Assembly (NCBI GenBank): GCA_947477655.1
Contig: CANJTS010000008.1
Location: 92,706-156,705 of the forward strand
From: CAILUG01 sp903844415
GTDB taxonomy: Bacteria > Pseudomonadota > Gammaproteobacteria > Pseudomonadales > Pseudohongiellaceae
Length of the DNA stretch: 64,000 nt
Direction of reading: 5' to 3'
Both the position numbers and the translations under genes were made by a program. This document shows positions 27,160 to 35,603 of this stretch, one piece after another (within the stretch, counting starts at the first letter, position 1; the number at the start of each line of letters is the position of its first letter). The notes under the pieces were generated by a model. That model saw only the letters and a list, made by a program, of their open reading frames with translations. It was not told the origin of the DNA and searched no databases.

Positions 27160-28062
27160 TTAAACCGGCACTTCGCCATCTACAATTGTGCGTATCATGT
27201 CGCGACGGTGACCATCGTAATCGTTATACGCCTTGTGCATACAAATACGATTGTCCCAGATTACAAAAGTGCCAGCAGACCAGCGCAGGCGGCAACTAAA
27301 TTCTTCCCGGATCACATGGTTGCCAAGAAAATTTAACAAAGGTTGCGCTTCATCATCCGTTAAACCCTGAATGCCAAGACTGTATACTTTATCCACATAT
27401 AAGCTTTTTTTGCCCGTTCCAGGATGGGTGCGAACCATTGGGTGAAAGCAGCCGTCGGAAATCTGCTGTTGATCCATGGTCAACTTGATTTCGCCTACCG
27501 CAGGCATACCGTCTGCGTTGATACGTACTGTGTTTCGAATAACTTCGCGTGCGGAAAAATGCACTTTTAAATCTTTAATCAGATGTTTCATCCCCGGACT
27601 TAAAAAGTCGTAAGCGAGTTCGCTGTTGCACCACCAGGTATCACCCCCGTACGGTGGAATATCCGCGCCAAATAGGGTGCTTATAGCAGGTGGGCGCGGC
27701 AGAAAAGGTGAATCGGTATGCCAGCCATCGCCAAATACTCGATCCACCACGGTGGATTTTTCTTTCAACAAACGCTGTACATTAGGATGTCCAGGAATTC
27801 CTTTAGTGTAGGCATCGGTACCAAACGGACCAAAGCGCAGGGTCAATGCTTCTTGATCTTCAATGCTCATGACCTGATTGCGGAAATACACCATCTTGTA
27901 GTGATACAAAGCAGAACGAACCTGTGCAAATTGTGCATCGGTAATCGTAGCAATGTTGACTCCCTGAATTTCCGCACCCATCGCGCTGGATAATGGAATG
28001 GTTGAGAACTCAGTAAAACCGTTGGTCTTGTCGTCAAAATGCGAAAGAGGATATAGCTGCAT
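27160..28062 (-). CDS. TauD/TfdA-family Fe(II)/2-oxoglutarate dioxygenase
   Basis: A 300-residue cytoplasmic oxygenase using Fe(II) and 2-oxoglutarate. The facial triad is visible: WHTDSPF gives the HxD pair (about residues 115-117) and CMHKAYNDYDGHRRDMIRT the distal His and the 2-oxoglutarate-binding Arg. AAAGGGCG precedes the ATG. The family attacks taurine, alkyl sulfates, chlorophenoxyacetates and others; the substrate is not determined. It is divergent from an esterase-like gene 90 bp away, which might be functionally linked. Confidence 0.88.
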   Translation of the reverse strand: MQLYPLSHFDDKTNGFTEFSTIPLSSAMGAEIQGVNIATITDAQFAQVRSALYHYKMVYFRNQVMSIEDQEALTLRFGPFGTDAYTKGIPGHPNVQRLLKEKSTVVDRVFGDGWHTDSPFLPRPPAISTLFGADIPPYGGDTWWCNSELAYDFLSPGMKHLIKDLKVHFSAREVIRNTVRINADGMPAVGEIKLTMDQQQISDGCFHPMVRTHPGTGKKSLYVDKVYSLGIQGLTDDEAQPLLNFLGNHVIREEFSCRLRWSAGTFVIWDNRICMHKAYNDYDGHRRDMIRTIVDGEVPV

Positions 28063-28152
28063 AAGAGCGCCCTTTATTTTTTCTGGTTGGATAATACCTC
28101 AGCCAGTATGATCAGGAAACAGCAACACTAACTTGATGAGGATCATGCAACT

Positions 28153-29163
28153 TTGAAACGCGATAACTATTACCCAGCTGGCACAGTTGTTAGCCATTGG
28201 CTCGACAGTCTTATATTACAAGGCAACCCACTGGGTGATTCCACCCGGCGGCGTATTGATATTTATGTGCCATATGCACAGTCAGGTTTGGGCTTACCGT
28301 TGCTGGTTGATCTGGTCGGTTTTTTGGCAGGTGGACCAGCTCACACCAACTGGAAAAACTTTGGGGAGAATCTGCCCGCACGACTTGATCGCTTAATAGC
28401 CACTGGCGAACTGCCGCCTGTGGTGGTGGCCTTGCCCGATTGTTTTACTTGTCTGGGAGGTAATCAATACATCAATAGTGCTGGTACGGGACGCTGGGCC
28501 GATTTTCTTCTGGAAGAAGTGGTGCCTTTCGTGGAAGGTAAATTGGGTTGTGGCGGTATTGGCAAACGTGGCGTATTCGGAAAAAGTTCAGGCGGGTATG
28601 GCGCCATTACGCATGCCTTGCTCTATCCACATTTTTGGGCCGCTGCTGCCTGTCATTCCGGCGACATGGGATTCGAACAACTTATGCTGCCGGAATTTCC
28701 TGGAGTGTTACGCGCACTTACCGCACACAATAATGACATCAAGGCTTGGCTTACAGATTTTTACAGCAAACCCAAACAGAAAGGTTCTGATCTGCACATC
28801 CTGATGACCTTAGCCATGTGTGCTACTTACGATCCAGATCCAGCAGCTTTTATGGGAATTCGGTTGCCGGTCGACATGCTTACCTGCGAAATAATTCCGC
28901 CGCGTTGGCATAACTTTTTGCGCTGGGATCCGCTCAACATTGCAGCCGAACATGCCAATGGCCTCAAGCAGCTAAAATCTCTGTTCATCGATTGTGGTAC
29001 CAAGGATCAGTACAACTTACTGTATGGGGCGCGCCGACTACATCGCTTACTGGAGCATAAGGGTATTGCGCATGTGTATGAGGAATTCAACGATGATCAT
29101 TCATCGGTTGATTATCGGATGGACAGGAGTTTGCCAGTGTTAGTACAGGCACTGCTGAAATAA
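28153..29163 (+). CDS. Alpha/beta-hydrolase, esterase-D/enterochelin esterase-like
   Basis: A 336-residue hydrolase with TRRRIDIYVPYAQ, VVVALPDCFTCLGGNQY, the nucleophile elbow GKSSGGYGA (Ser about 149) and a C-terminal acid and His (DCGTKDQYNLLYGA; NDDHSSVDYRMDRSLPVL). These match the putative-esterase fold of Fes and esterase D proteins. The start is a TTG at 28153, with GAGGA about 10 bases upstream and no in-frame ATG nearby. The substrate is unknown. Confidence 0.82.
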   Translation: MKRDNYYPAGTVVSHWLDSLILQGNPLGDSTRRRIDIYVPYAQSGLGLPLLVDLVGFLAGGPAHTNWKNFGENLPARLDRLIATGELPPVVVALPDCFTCLGGNQYINSAGTGRWADFLLEEVVPFVEGKLGCGGIGKRGVFGKSSGGYGAITHALLYPHFWAAAACHSGDMGFEQLMLPEFPGVLRALTAHNNDIKAWLTDFYSKPKQKGSDLHILMTLAMCATYDPDPAAFMGIRLPVDMLTCEIIPPRWHNFLRWDPLNIAAEHANGLKQLKSLFIDCGTKDQYNLLYGARRLHRLLEHKGIAHVYEEFNDDHSSVDYRMDRSLPVLVQALLK

Positions 29164-29350
29164 CTGTTATATAAGCCCACATTTTGAAATTGTCTGTTTG
29201 CTAAGAGCGTTGCTGGTTCCGTACACGAATCCTCATTTACAGGCATATAAACTGCGGTTCTGCGCGCGCAACCGACTAGCTCGCAAACAAAAACTTTAAT
29301 TTTCTGGCCGCAGCGCCCACGTGGTTTTTTAAATGTGGTACAGGGATCTT

Positions 29351-31342
29351 TTAGAGCGAATAAACCTGCTGCTGGTCTCTAAACCCAATAAAATAATCCA
29401 GCGCGCCAGGATTACTCATCGCATCTTTGTTGGCCGCTTTTGCTAGTGCAATTCCCATCAGGATTTTGCGTACTGGAATTTCCATTTTTTTGCCGGTGAG
29501 GGTGTATGGCACTTCCTCAATTTGATAAATCTCGTCAGGAATATGCCGCGGGCTGTAATCAGAGCGCAGTTTCAGATTTATTTTAATCTTTAACTCATCA
29601 CTCAGGACTATACCGTTTCTCAATTTTACAAACATGGGCATATAAAATTTGTCACCGGGTAAGTCTAGATTGACGATGAGAGAGTCTTCTACTTCCGGTA
29701 TGCCTGCCACACTGCGGTAAATTTCAGCAGTGCCAATACGGATGCCATAACGGTTGAGTGTGGCATCACTTCGACCCAGTACGTAGCAACCGTCATCAGC
29801 ATCAATCTTAAAATAATCGCCCTGCCGCCAAATACCGGGGTAGTCATCAAAATAAGTTTCGCGGTACCGTAAATTGTCGACATCATTCCAGAAATACAGC
29901 GGCATTGAAGGCATGGGTTGGCAAACGACAAATTCACCCACAGTATTAACAATGGAGTTGCCGTGTTCATCAAAGGCTTGTAAATCTACACCCAGATGGG
30001 GCATTTGAATGACTCCAGCTTTCACCGCCATACCCGGCATAGGGCCGCAAAAACCTGAACAGATATCAGTGCCACCGCTACCAGGGGCAACGTAGATATC
30101 GGCTTTAACATTTTTGTAAAACCAGTCCATACATTCTGCAGATACTGGCGAACCCGCCAACATGATAGAGCCCAGTTTTTCAAACTTAAAATTCTCTTTG
30201 GGCACTATGCCTGCATTTTCTTGCATCTGTTGCAAGGTGGGGCTGGCACCAAATAAACGTGCGCCAGCAGCATCAGTCATTTTCCACAGGGCATCCGGTT
30301 CGGGCCAAGTTGGGTTGCCGTCGTACAGAATAGGGCGGGCTTGAACCAGCATGGCGCTGACCACAAAGTTCCACATCATCCAGCCGGTGGTAGTAAAAAA
30401 GAACATACGATCGTCGGGTTTGAGATCGTAATGCAGAGCACAGAGCTTGGATTGTTCGAGAATTATGCCGCCATGACCGTGCACAATGGCTTTGGGTAGA
30501 CCCGTGGTGCCTGACGAAAATAGTATCCATAACGGATGCTGGAAGGGTACTTGTTCGAACACAAAATCAGCGGCTGCAATATCAGGAGTGTTGAGCAGTT
30601 CATGCCACAACACGGCAGCAGGTACTGGCAGCTGAGTGTCAGACTTGTCCATATAAGGCAAATATATAACTTTTTCAACTGAGGGCAGGGCCTCGATGAT
30701 GTTGCTTATTTCCTGCTTGCGGTTGAATGCTTTGCCTTTGTAGTAATAACCATCGACGCAAAATAGTACTTTGGGTTCGATCTGTGTCAGCCTATCAAGA
30801 ACACTGTGCGTACCAAAATCAGGGGAGCAGGATGACCAGATTGCACCAATGCTGCTGGTGGCGAGCAGTGCAGTGACGGCTTCTGGAATATTAGTCATGT
30901 ACGCGGCAACTCGGTCGCCAGGCTTTATGCCCATAGCGCGTAAGTGTGTAGCAAGTTTTCGCACATCGGCAGCGAGTGTGGTCCATTGCAGTTCTTGCAA
31001 GGGCATTTGTTCACTGGCGTATAACAAAGCGATGGTGTCCGGTTTTTCGTTACGCAGAATATTTTCAGCGTAGTTTAGGCGGGCACCGGGAAACCAGTCA
31101 GCACCTGGCATAGTACGTTGGCCGAGCACTGCGGTTGGTTGGGCGCTGGCTTTGATGTCAAAGTATTCCCACACGGCCAGCCAAAAATCATCCAAATGCT
31201 CAACCGACCAGTGCCGTAGTTGAGCATAGCTATCGAATTCAAGATTACGATTGGTCTTTAACCAAGCGCGAAAGTTATAAAGATTGGATTCGGTAATCCA
31301 GTTTGCGTCAGGCTGCCAGAGTGTTTCGCCTACAGTTACCAT
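29351..31342 (-). CDS. aacS: Acetoacetyl-CoA synthetase
   Basis: A 663-residue member of the ANL adenylating family, the usual length for acetoacetate-CoA ligase. It starts with LWQPDANWITESNLYNFRAWL, typical of AacS, and carries the P-loop LFSSGTTGLPKAIVHGHGG, TTTGWMMWN, the adenylate motif GIWRQGDYF and the catalytic Lys in LTGKKMEIPVRKIL. It activates acetoacetate to acetoacetyl-CoA in the cytoplasm for ketone or polyhydroxybutyrate metabolism. It is convergent with the esterase gene; the 187-bp gap is featureless. Confidence 0.92.
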   Translation of the reverse strand: MVTVGETLWQPDANWITESNLYNFRAWLKTNRNLEFDSYAQLRHWSVEHLDDFWLAVWEYFDIKASAQPTAVLGQRTMPGADWFPGARLNYAENILRNEKPDTIALLYASEQMPLQELQWTTLAADVRKLATHLRAMGIKPGDRVAAYMTNIPEAVTALLATSSIGAIWSSCSPDFGTHSVLDRLTQIEPKVLFCVDGYYYKGKAFNRKQEISNIIEALPSVEKVIYLPYMDKSDTQLPVPAAVLWHELLNTPDIAAADFVFEQVPFQHPLWILFSSGTTGLPKAIVHGHGGIILEQSKLCALHYDLKPDDRMFFFTTTGWMMWNFVVSAMLVQARPILYDGNPTWPEPDALWKMTDAAGARLFGASPTLQQMQENAGIVPKENFKFEKLGSIMLAGSPVSAECMDWFYKNVKADIYVAPGSGGTDICSGFCGPMPGMAVKAGVIQMPHLGVDLQAFDEHGNSIVNTVGEFVVCQPMPSMPLYFWNDVDNLRYRETYFDDYPGIWRQGDYFKIDADDGCYVLGRSDATLNRYGIRIGTAEIYRSVAGIPEVEDSLIVNLDLPGDKFYMPMFVKLRNGIVLSDELKIKINLKLRSDYSPRHIPDEIYQIEEVPYTLTGKKMEIPVRKILMGIALAKAANKDAMSNPGALDYFIGFRDQQQVYSL

Positions 31343-31536
31343 CTAAATCCAGTCCTGATTTTTTAATATGATAAATAAGTATGGAAGGTGAGCAACTGCG
31401 GGTGAAGTTGCCGAGAATACCTTGTTATCATGGTCTCGTTGCTATGCAAATTGAAGGCGGCAATACTACCATCGTCATTGCACACGGTCATCAGTTTGAG
31501 CGTAGCGTTTTGTTAAGTAAAAGGTTGTCCATTCGC

Positions 31537-31944
31537 ATGAAAAAAGTTCTTCTGTTGGGTTTTCTTGTTCTGTTAGTAGCAGCGATTCCCTTAATGTTGA
31601 TCCCTTATTTAGTGCAAGATCAGGCCACCAACACCACGCCAATAACGCAGCTTGAACAAAGCAAGATTCTTGCAGCTGACAAGGGTTGTATTGCCTGTCA
31701 TTCCCTGGATGGAAGTGCGGGTATTGGGCCAAGCTGGATGGGTAACTACGGTAGCTTGCGAAAGTTTACAGATGGCACCGCACAAATCCCGGATGCTCAA
31801 TATTATAAAAAATCTATGCTCGATCCTGCCGCGCAGGTGCTGGTCGGATTTCAAAATATTATGTTGCCTGCCACACTCACTGAAACTGAAATAAATCAGT
31901 TTATCGCGCTGATGCAAGAGCTCACACGTACCATGCCGCAATGA
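31537..31944 (+). CDS. Membrane-anchored cytochrome c
   Basis: A 135-residue protein beginning MKKVLLLGFLVLLVAAIPLMLIPYLV, a single hydrophobic helix that could be a signal anchor. One heme site CIACHS (about residues 50-55), GIGPSW and a methionine in MLPATLTE complete a class I cytochrome. It resembles the cytochrome c domain of cytochrome oxidase subunit II. An upstream in-frame start at 31381 would put 52 extra residues before the signal and is rejected. Its stop overlaps the next start (ATGA). Confidence 0.8.
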   Translation: MKKVLLLGFLVLLVAAIPLMLIPYLVQDQATNTTPITQLEQSKILAADKGCIACHSLDGSAGIGPSWMGNYGSLRKFTDGTAQIPDAQYYKKSMLDPAAQVLVGFQNIMLPATLTETEINQFIALMQELTRTMPQ

Positions 31945-33488
31945 AAGCACAATTAAACAAAAAATTAGGGCAAACGCTACGCAGGTTATCAACTGTTGTT
32001 GTGTTGTTGTATTTGGCCGCGTGTGAACAAGGCATAGATACTCACAAGCAGGCCATGTTGAATTTGCAAACTCGTACCCAAGAACTCAATGCCGAGTTTC
32101 AACCCTGCACTCGCGATAGCACTACAGCGTTACCGGCGCTGGTGGCACGCAGTCGTTGCCTGGTGTTCACCACTGCCGAAAATCCTGCTGCGCCACAAGG
32201 CCGTCAAATTCAGTTGCAGGTTATGGTGGTGCCTGCCATTAGCCCGCTGCCCGAACCTGATCCCTTTGTTATTTTGGTGGGTGGTCCTGGTCAGGCCGCC
32301 ACCATGGATGCTTTACCCATATTGCCTATTTTTCAGGGCATCAGTGCCAATCGCGATATAGTACTTATCGATCAACGTGGCACCGGAAAGCTCAGTCCTT
32401 TTAATTGTGATTTCGGTGAAGAAAGTACGAGCGAAGCTAGCTCTACCCAGTTGTTGCTAGAAATCCAGACCCAATATTTACAGGACTGCCTGGCAGCCAT
32501 CGATGCCCAGCCTCAGTATTACACCACCGATATTGCCGTGCAGGATCTGGATGCCATTCGTGCTTATCTGGGTTACAGCCAACTCAATTTGTGGGGTGTT
32601 TCGTACGGCACCAGAGTCGCGCTCGCTTATCTTAAATATTTTCCAGCAACAACTCGTACTGTAGTTATTGACGGTGTGGCACCGCCGGGAATATTGCCAC
32701 TGCAAGCAGCCCGTGATGGAGGCAGGGCGCTTAGTACTGTCATGGCGTTGTGCGCAGCAGAGCTAGAGTGTGCTGCAGTATTTCCCCTATTGGAAACCCA
32801 TTACGCAGAATTAATGCAACGTTATGTAGTGCCTGTTGACATCAGCGTGCGCGATCAAACTACCGGCTTGATGAAAAACATTGAACTTTCCAGTGCGGTC
32901 ATCCAGAGCAATTTATTCATGATGCTCTACAGTCGCGAATTAACCCGTTTGCTTCCTCTTTTCATCGAACAACTTTACCAAGGAAATTTTCAAGGTTTAA
33001 ACGCGATGACCAGCAATGAGTCCGCAGGCAATATCGGTATGCATTATTCGGTTATCTGCAGTGAAGACTTGCCTTTGATTGCTGCCGCAGATCTTGCCGC
33101 TGCCCAAGCTGATGACTCCATATTTGTATATGATTTGCTCGTTGCTTCCCGCGTGGAAGGTTGCAAAGTCTGGCCCTCGCGTACCCTCGCGCCAGATTTT
33201 TTTACACCAGTGGTCTCCGACAAACCCGTACTGATATTTTCTGCCACCCAAGATCCGGTAACTCCACAACGCTGGGGAGACTTGGTGGCTGCAACCTTAA
33301 GCAACTCCCGGCATCTGGTGGCTACCGGTGTTGGACACGGGGTGTTTGCCTACGGTTGTGCGGCAGAGCTGATAACAGAATTTGTTGATAGCGCTGCACT
33401 GCAAGACCTGGATACGGATTGCCTGAACACACTTGCCACCCGGCCGTTTTTTGTGACCACCGGCGGGAGTGCCGCAGCAGATGATTAG
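31941..33488 (+). CDS. Alpha/beta-hydrolase lipoprotein, tripeptidyl/prolyl aminopeptidase-like
   Basis: A 515-residue lipoprotein (lipobox LYLAAC) of the TAP-like/proline iminopeptidase group. It has FVILVGGPGQAA (oxyanion HGGPG-like), DQRGTGKL, the nucleophile GVSYGTRVAL (Ser about 217), then the Asp in FSATQDPVTP and the His in GVGHGVFA. It probably cleaves short peptides in the periplasm. It is coupled upstream to the cytochrome gene and overlaps the ABC ATPase gene downstream, making a four-gene run. Confidence 0.85.
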   Translation: MKAQLNKKLGQTLRRLSTVVVLLYLAACEQGIDTHKQAMLNLQTRTQELNAEFQPCTRDSTTALPALVARSRCLVFTTAENPAAPQGRQIQLQVMVVPAISPLPEPDPFVILVGGPGQAATMDALPILPIFQGISANRDIVLIDQRGTGKLSPFNCDFGEESTSEASSTQLLLEIQTQYLQDCLAAIDAQPQYYTTDIAVQDLDAIRAYLGYSQLNLWGVSYGTRVALAYLKYFPATTRTVVIDGVAPPGILPLQAARDGGRALSTVMALCAAELECAAVFPLLETHYAELMQRYVVPVDISVRDQTTGLMKNIELSSAVIQSNLFMMLYSRELTRLLPLFIEQLYQGNFQGLNAMTSNESAGNIGMHYSVICSEDLPLIAAADLAAAQADDSIFVYDLLVASRVEGCKVWPSRTLAPDFFTPVVSDKPVLIFSATQDPVTPQRWGDLVAATLSNSRHLVATGVGHGVFAYGCAAELITEFVDSAALQDLDTDCLNTLATRPFFVTTGGSAAADD

Positions 33489-34203
33489 GATAGAGAATCT
33501 GGTCAAACATTTTGGCAAAGTGGCAGCTGTGGATGGCATCAGTTTCAGTGCCAAAAACGGTGCTATTACCGGTTTGTTAGGGCATAACGGTGCAGGCAAA
33601 TCAACCTGCTTGCGAGTGTTGTATGGGTTGTTGAAAGCCGATAGCGGCAAGGTTTTGCTAGATGAAATCGACGTGTTACAGCAGCCTTTGTTAGCGCAGC
33701 AGCGTATTGGTGTAATGACAGATGCACACGGTCTTTATCCTAGGCTTACTGCCCGCGAACATATTGCCTATTTTGCCCGTCTGCGGGGCATGCCTGAGGC
33801 AAAAATTGCACAACGCTCTCAACTGTTGTTGACGCAACTAGGCATGCAAGATATCGCCGACCGCAGGGCCACCGGTTATTCCCAAGGTGAAAAAATGAAA
33901 GTATGCCTAGCACGTGCGCTGGTACACGATCCGCAAAACATCATCATGGACGAACCGACTAACGGGCTAGATGTAATGACCACCCGCAGTGTGCGCAGCA
34001 TTCTGTACGAGCTCAAAGCCGCTAATAAATGTGTGTTGTTGTCTTCCCACATCATGCAAGAAGTGAGCGCTTTATGTGATGAAGTTATAGTGATTGCCGG
34101 CGGCAAAGCTTTATATCAAGGTGGCTTGGAGCAATTGTTGGCACATACCAAAGAAAGCAATCTAGAAGACGCCTTTGTCAACATGACGGGAGCAGCGGTA
34201 TGA
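33481..34203 (+). CDS. ABC transporter ATPase, NatA-like
   Basis: A 240-residue ATPase with Walker A GHNGAGKST (about 36-44), Q-loop region IGVMTDAHGLYPRLTARE, signature YSQGEKMKVCLARALVHDP and Walker B NIIMDEPTNGLD. These resemble NatA of the Na+ exporter NatAB. The ATG at 33481 is preferred to a GTG at 33469 because GGGAG lies 11 bases upstream. It overlaps the hydrolase gene by 8 bp, and the permease ATG overlaps its stop (ATGA). Confidence 0.87.
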   Translation: MIRIENLVKHFGKVAAVDGISFSAKNGAITGLLGHNGAGKSTCLRVLYGLLKADSGKVLLDEIDVLQQPLLAQQRIGVMTDAHGLYPRLTAREHIAYFARLRGMPEAKIAQRSQLLLTQLGMQDIADRRATGYSQGEKMKVCLARALVHDPQNIIMDEPTNGLDVMTTRSVRSILYELKAANKCVLLSSHIMQEVSALCDEVIVIAGGKALYQGGLEQLLAHTKESNLEDAFVNMTGAAV

Positions 34204-35402
34204 AGCCGTGGCTGATTGTCATGCTAAAAGAATTACGCGATGCGTCGCGGGATAGGCGGGCCTTGCTGTCGTTGTTTATATTTCCGGTGTTAGGCCCAGC
34301 CATGATCTATTTTATGTTCACTAAAATTATCGATTTGGGTGAGCAGGCCCAAGATATTGAACTGCCGGTCGTGGGTGCTGAGTTTGCACCAGATCTGATG
34401 GATTTTTTACGCCAAAACGGGATCACCATAAAAAAATTGGAAATGGATTTGACTGCAGGCAGTTTCAGCGCCGCGGTTAGTACCGAAGTATTGGCGGCTA
34501 TCACCAAGCGTACCTACGATTTTGTGCTATTGATTCCTGCCGATTTCCGCACGCGGGTAGCCGAGTCGCAAACCGTAAATGTGGAAATTCACCATGACAG
34601 TTCGCGCCCCAGTGCCGGCATAAAAATCAGTCGGGTACAAAGTTTGATAGAAGCGTGGGGCCGCGAAACGACAGCTTTGCGGCTACTGGTCCGCGGGATT
34701 AACCCAAGCCTAATTCGACCCATTAATGTTGGCCGAATTGATATTGCCAGCGATCAAGCCCGCGCCCAGTCACTGCTTAACATGATCCCCATGTTTGTCA
34801 TTATGGCGGCTTTTCTTAGCGGGGTGGGTATAGCTGTAGATGCCACAGCCGGTGAGCGCGAACGTAAATCCCTAGAGCCGCTGTTGGTAAATCCGGTATT
34901 GCGCAGTCAATTTGTGTTGGGTAAATGGTTTGCTGCTGCGGTGTTTTCAATTTTTGGGTTGATTATGGTGATGACACTCAACATGGTGGCACTGAGTAAT
35001 GTGCCGCTGGAAGAGTTGGGTATCAGTTTTAATATTGGGCCAACTGAAATCGTAGGCATTTTGCTGGTAACAGTCCCTTTGGCTTTTTTTGCTACTTCTT
35101 TGCAGATATTTGTGGGGGTGTTTGCCAAATCCTTCAAGGATGCCCAAGTGTATATTGGCCTGATGTCCTTGCTGCCTATGCTGCCGTATATGTACAACAT
35201 TTTGAATACCACAGGCCGAGAACTGTGGATGAGTCTGGTGCCAATGTTAGGGCAGAACATGTTACTTACCGATGTGGTAAGTGGCCGCACTCCAGCACTG
35301 CCCGATTTTGCTTTGGCGGCAGCTTGTCTGTTGTTGTGGAGTTTGGTGTTTATTGCCAGTGCTGCCAAATTACTTAAACGCGAACGAATTATTTTTCTCT
35401 AA
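34200..35402 (+). CDS. ABC-2 permease, NatB-like
   Basis: A 400-residue membrane protein with an N-terminal helix (ALLSLFIFPVLGPAMIYFMF), a large extracytoplasmic domain (about 45-195) and five more helices beginning near MIPMFVIMAAFLSGVGIAVDATAGERERKSLEPLLVNP, the signature of NatB/ABC-2 permeases. With the coupled ATPase it forms an exporter; sodium is known for NatAB, but the substrate here is open. It ends the run that starts with the cytochrome gene. Confidence 0.87.
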   Translation: MKPWLIVMLKELRDASRDRRALLSLFIFPVLGPAMIYFMFTKIIDLGEQAQDIELPVVGAEFAPDLMDFLRQNGITIKKLEMDLTAGSFSAAVSTEVLAAITKRTYDFVLLIPADFRTRVAESQTVNVEIHHDSSRPSAGIKISRVQSLIEAWGRETTALRLLVRGINPSLIRPINVGRIDIASDQARAQSLLNMIPMFVIMAAFLSGVGIAVDATAGERERKSLEPLLVNPVLRSQFVLGKWFAAAVFSIFGLIMVMTLNMVALSNVPLEELGISFNIGPTEIVGILLVTVPLAFFATSLQIFVGVFAKSFKDAQVYIGLMSLLPMLPYMYNILNTTGRELWMSLVPMLGQNMLLTDVVSGRTPALPDFALAAACLLLWSLVFIASAAKLLKRERIIFL

Positions 35403-35603
35403 CGGCCTGTATTTGCCTGTTATCGGGGTAAGTTGAGTAACTGCCTACCGACACCAAAAAAGTTTACTCAGAATCTTGTCAAGGGCTGTTTAGTTGACGA
35501 TGAGCCTATATAATCCGTGCCCTCCGCAGCACAGATTCATTCGCTTGATTAGTGATACAGGCCGTAATTGAGTCGTGAATTTTTCTACCATGGACAGTAA
35601 AAC

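Noticed and set aside
35494..35514. TTGACG and TATAAT upstream of alaS as a promoter pair
   Set aside because: The spacer is only 9 bp, too short for sigma-70 recognition; TATAAT alone may still be a -10.
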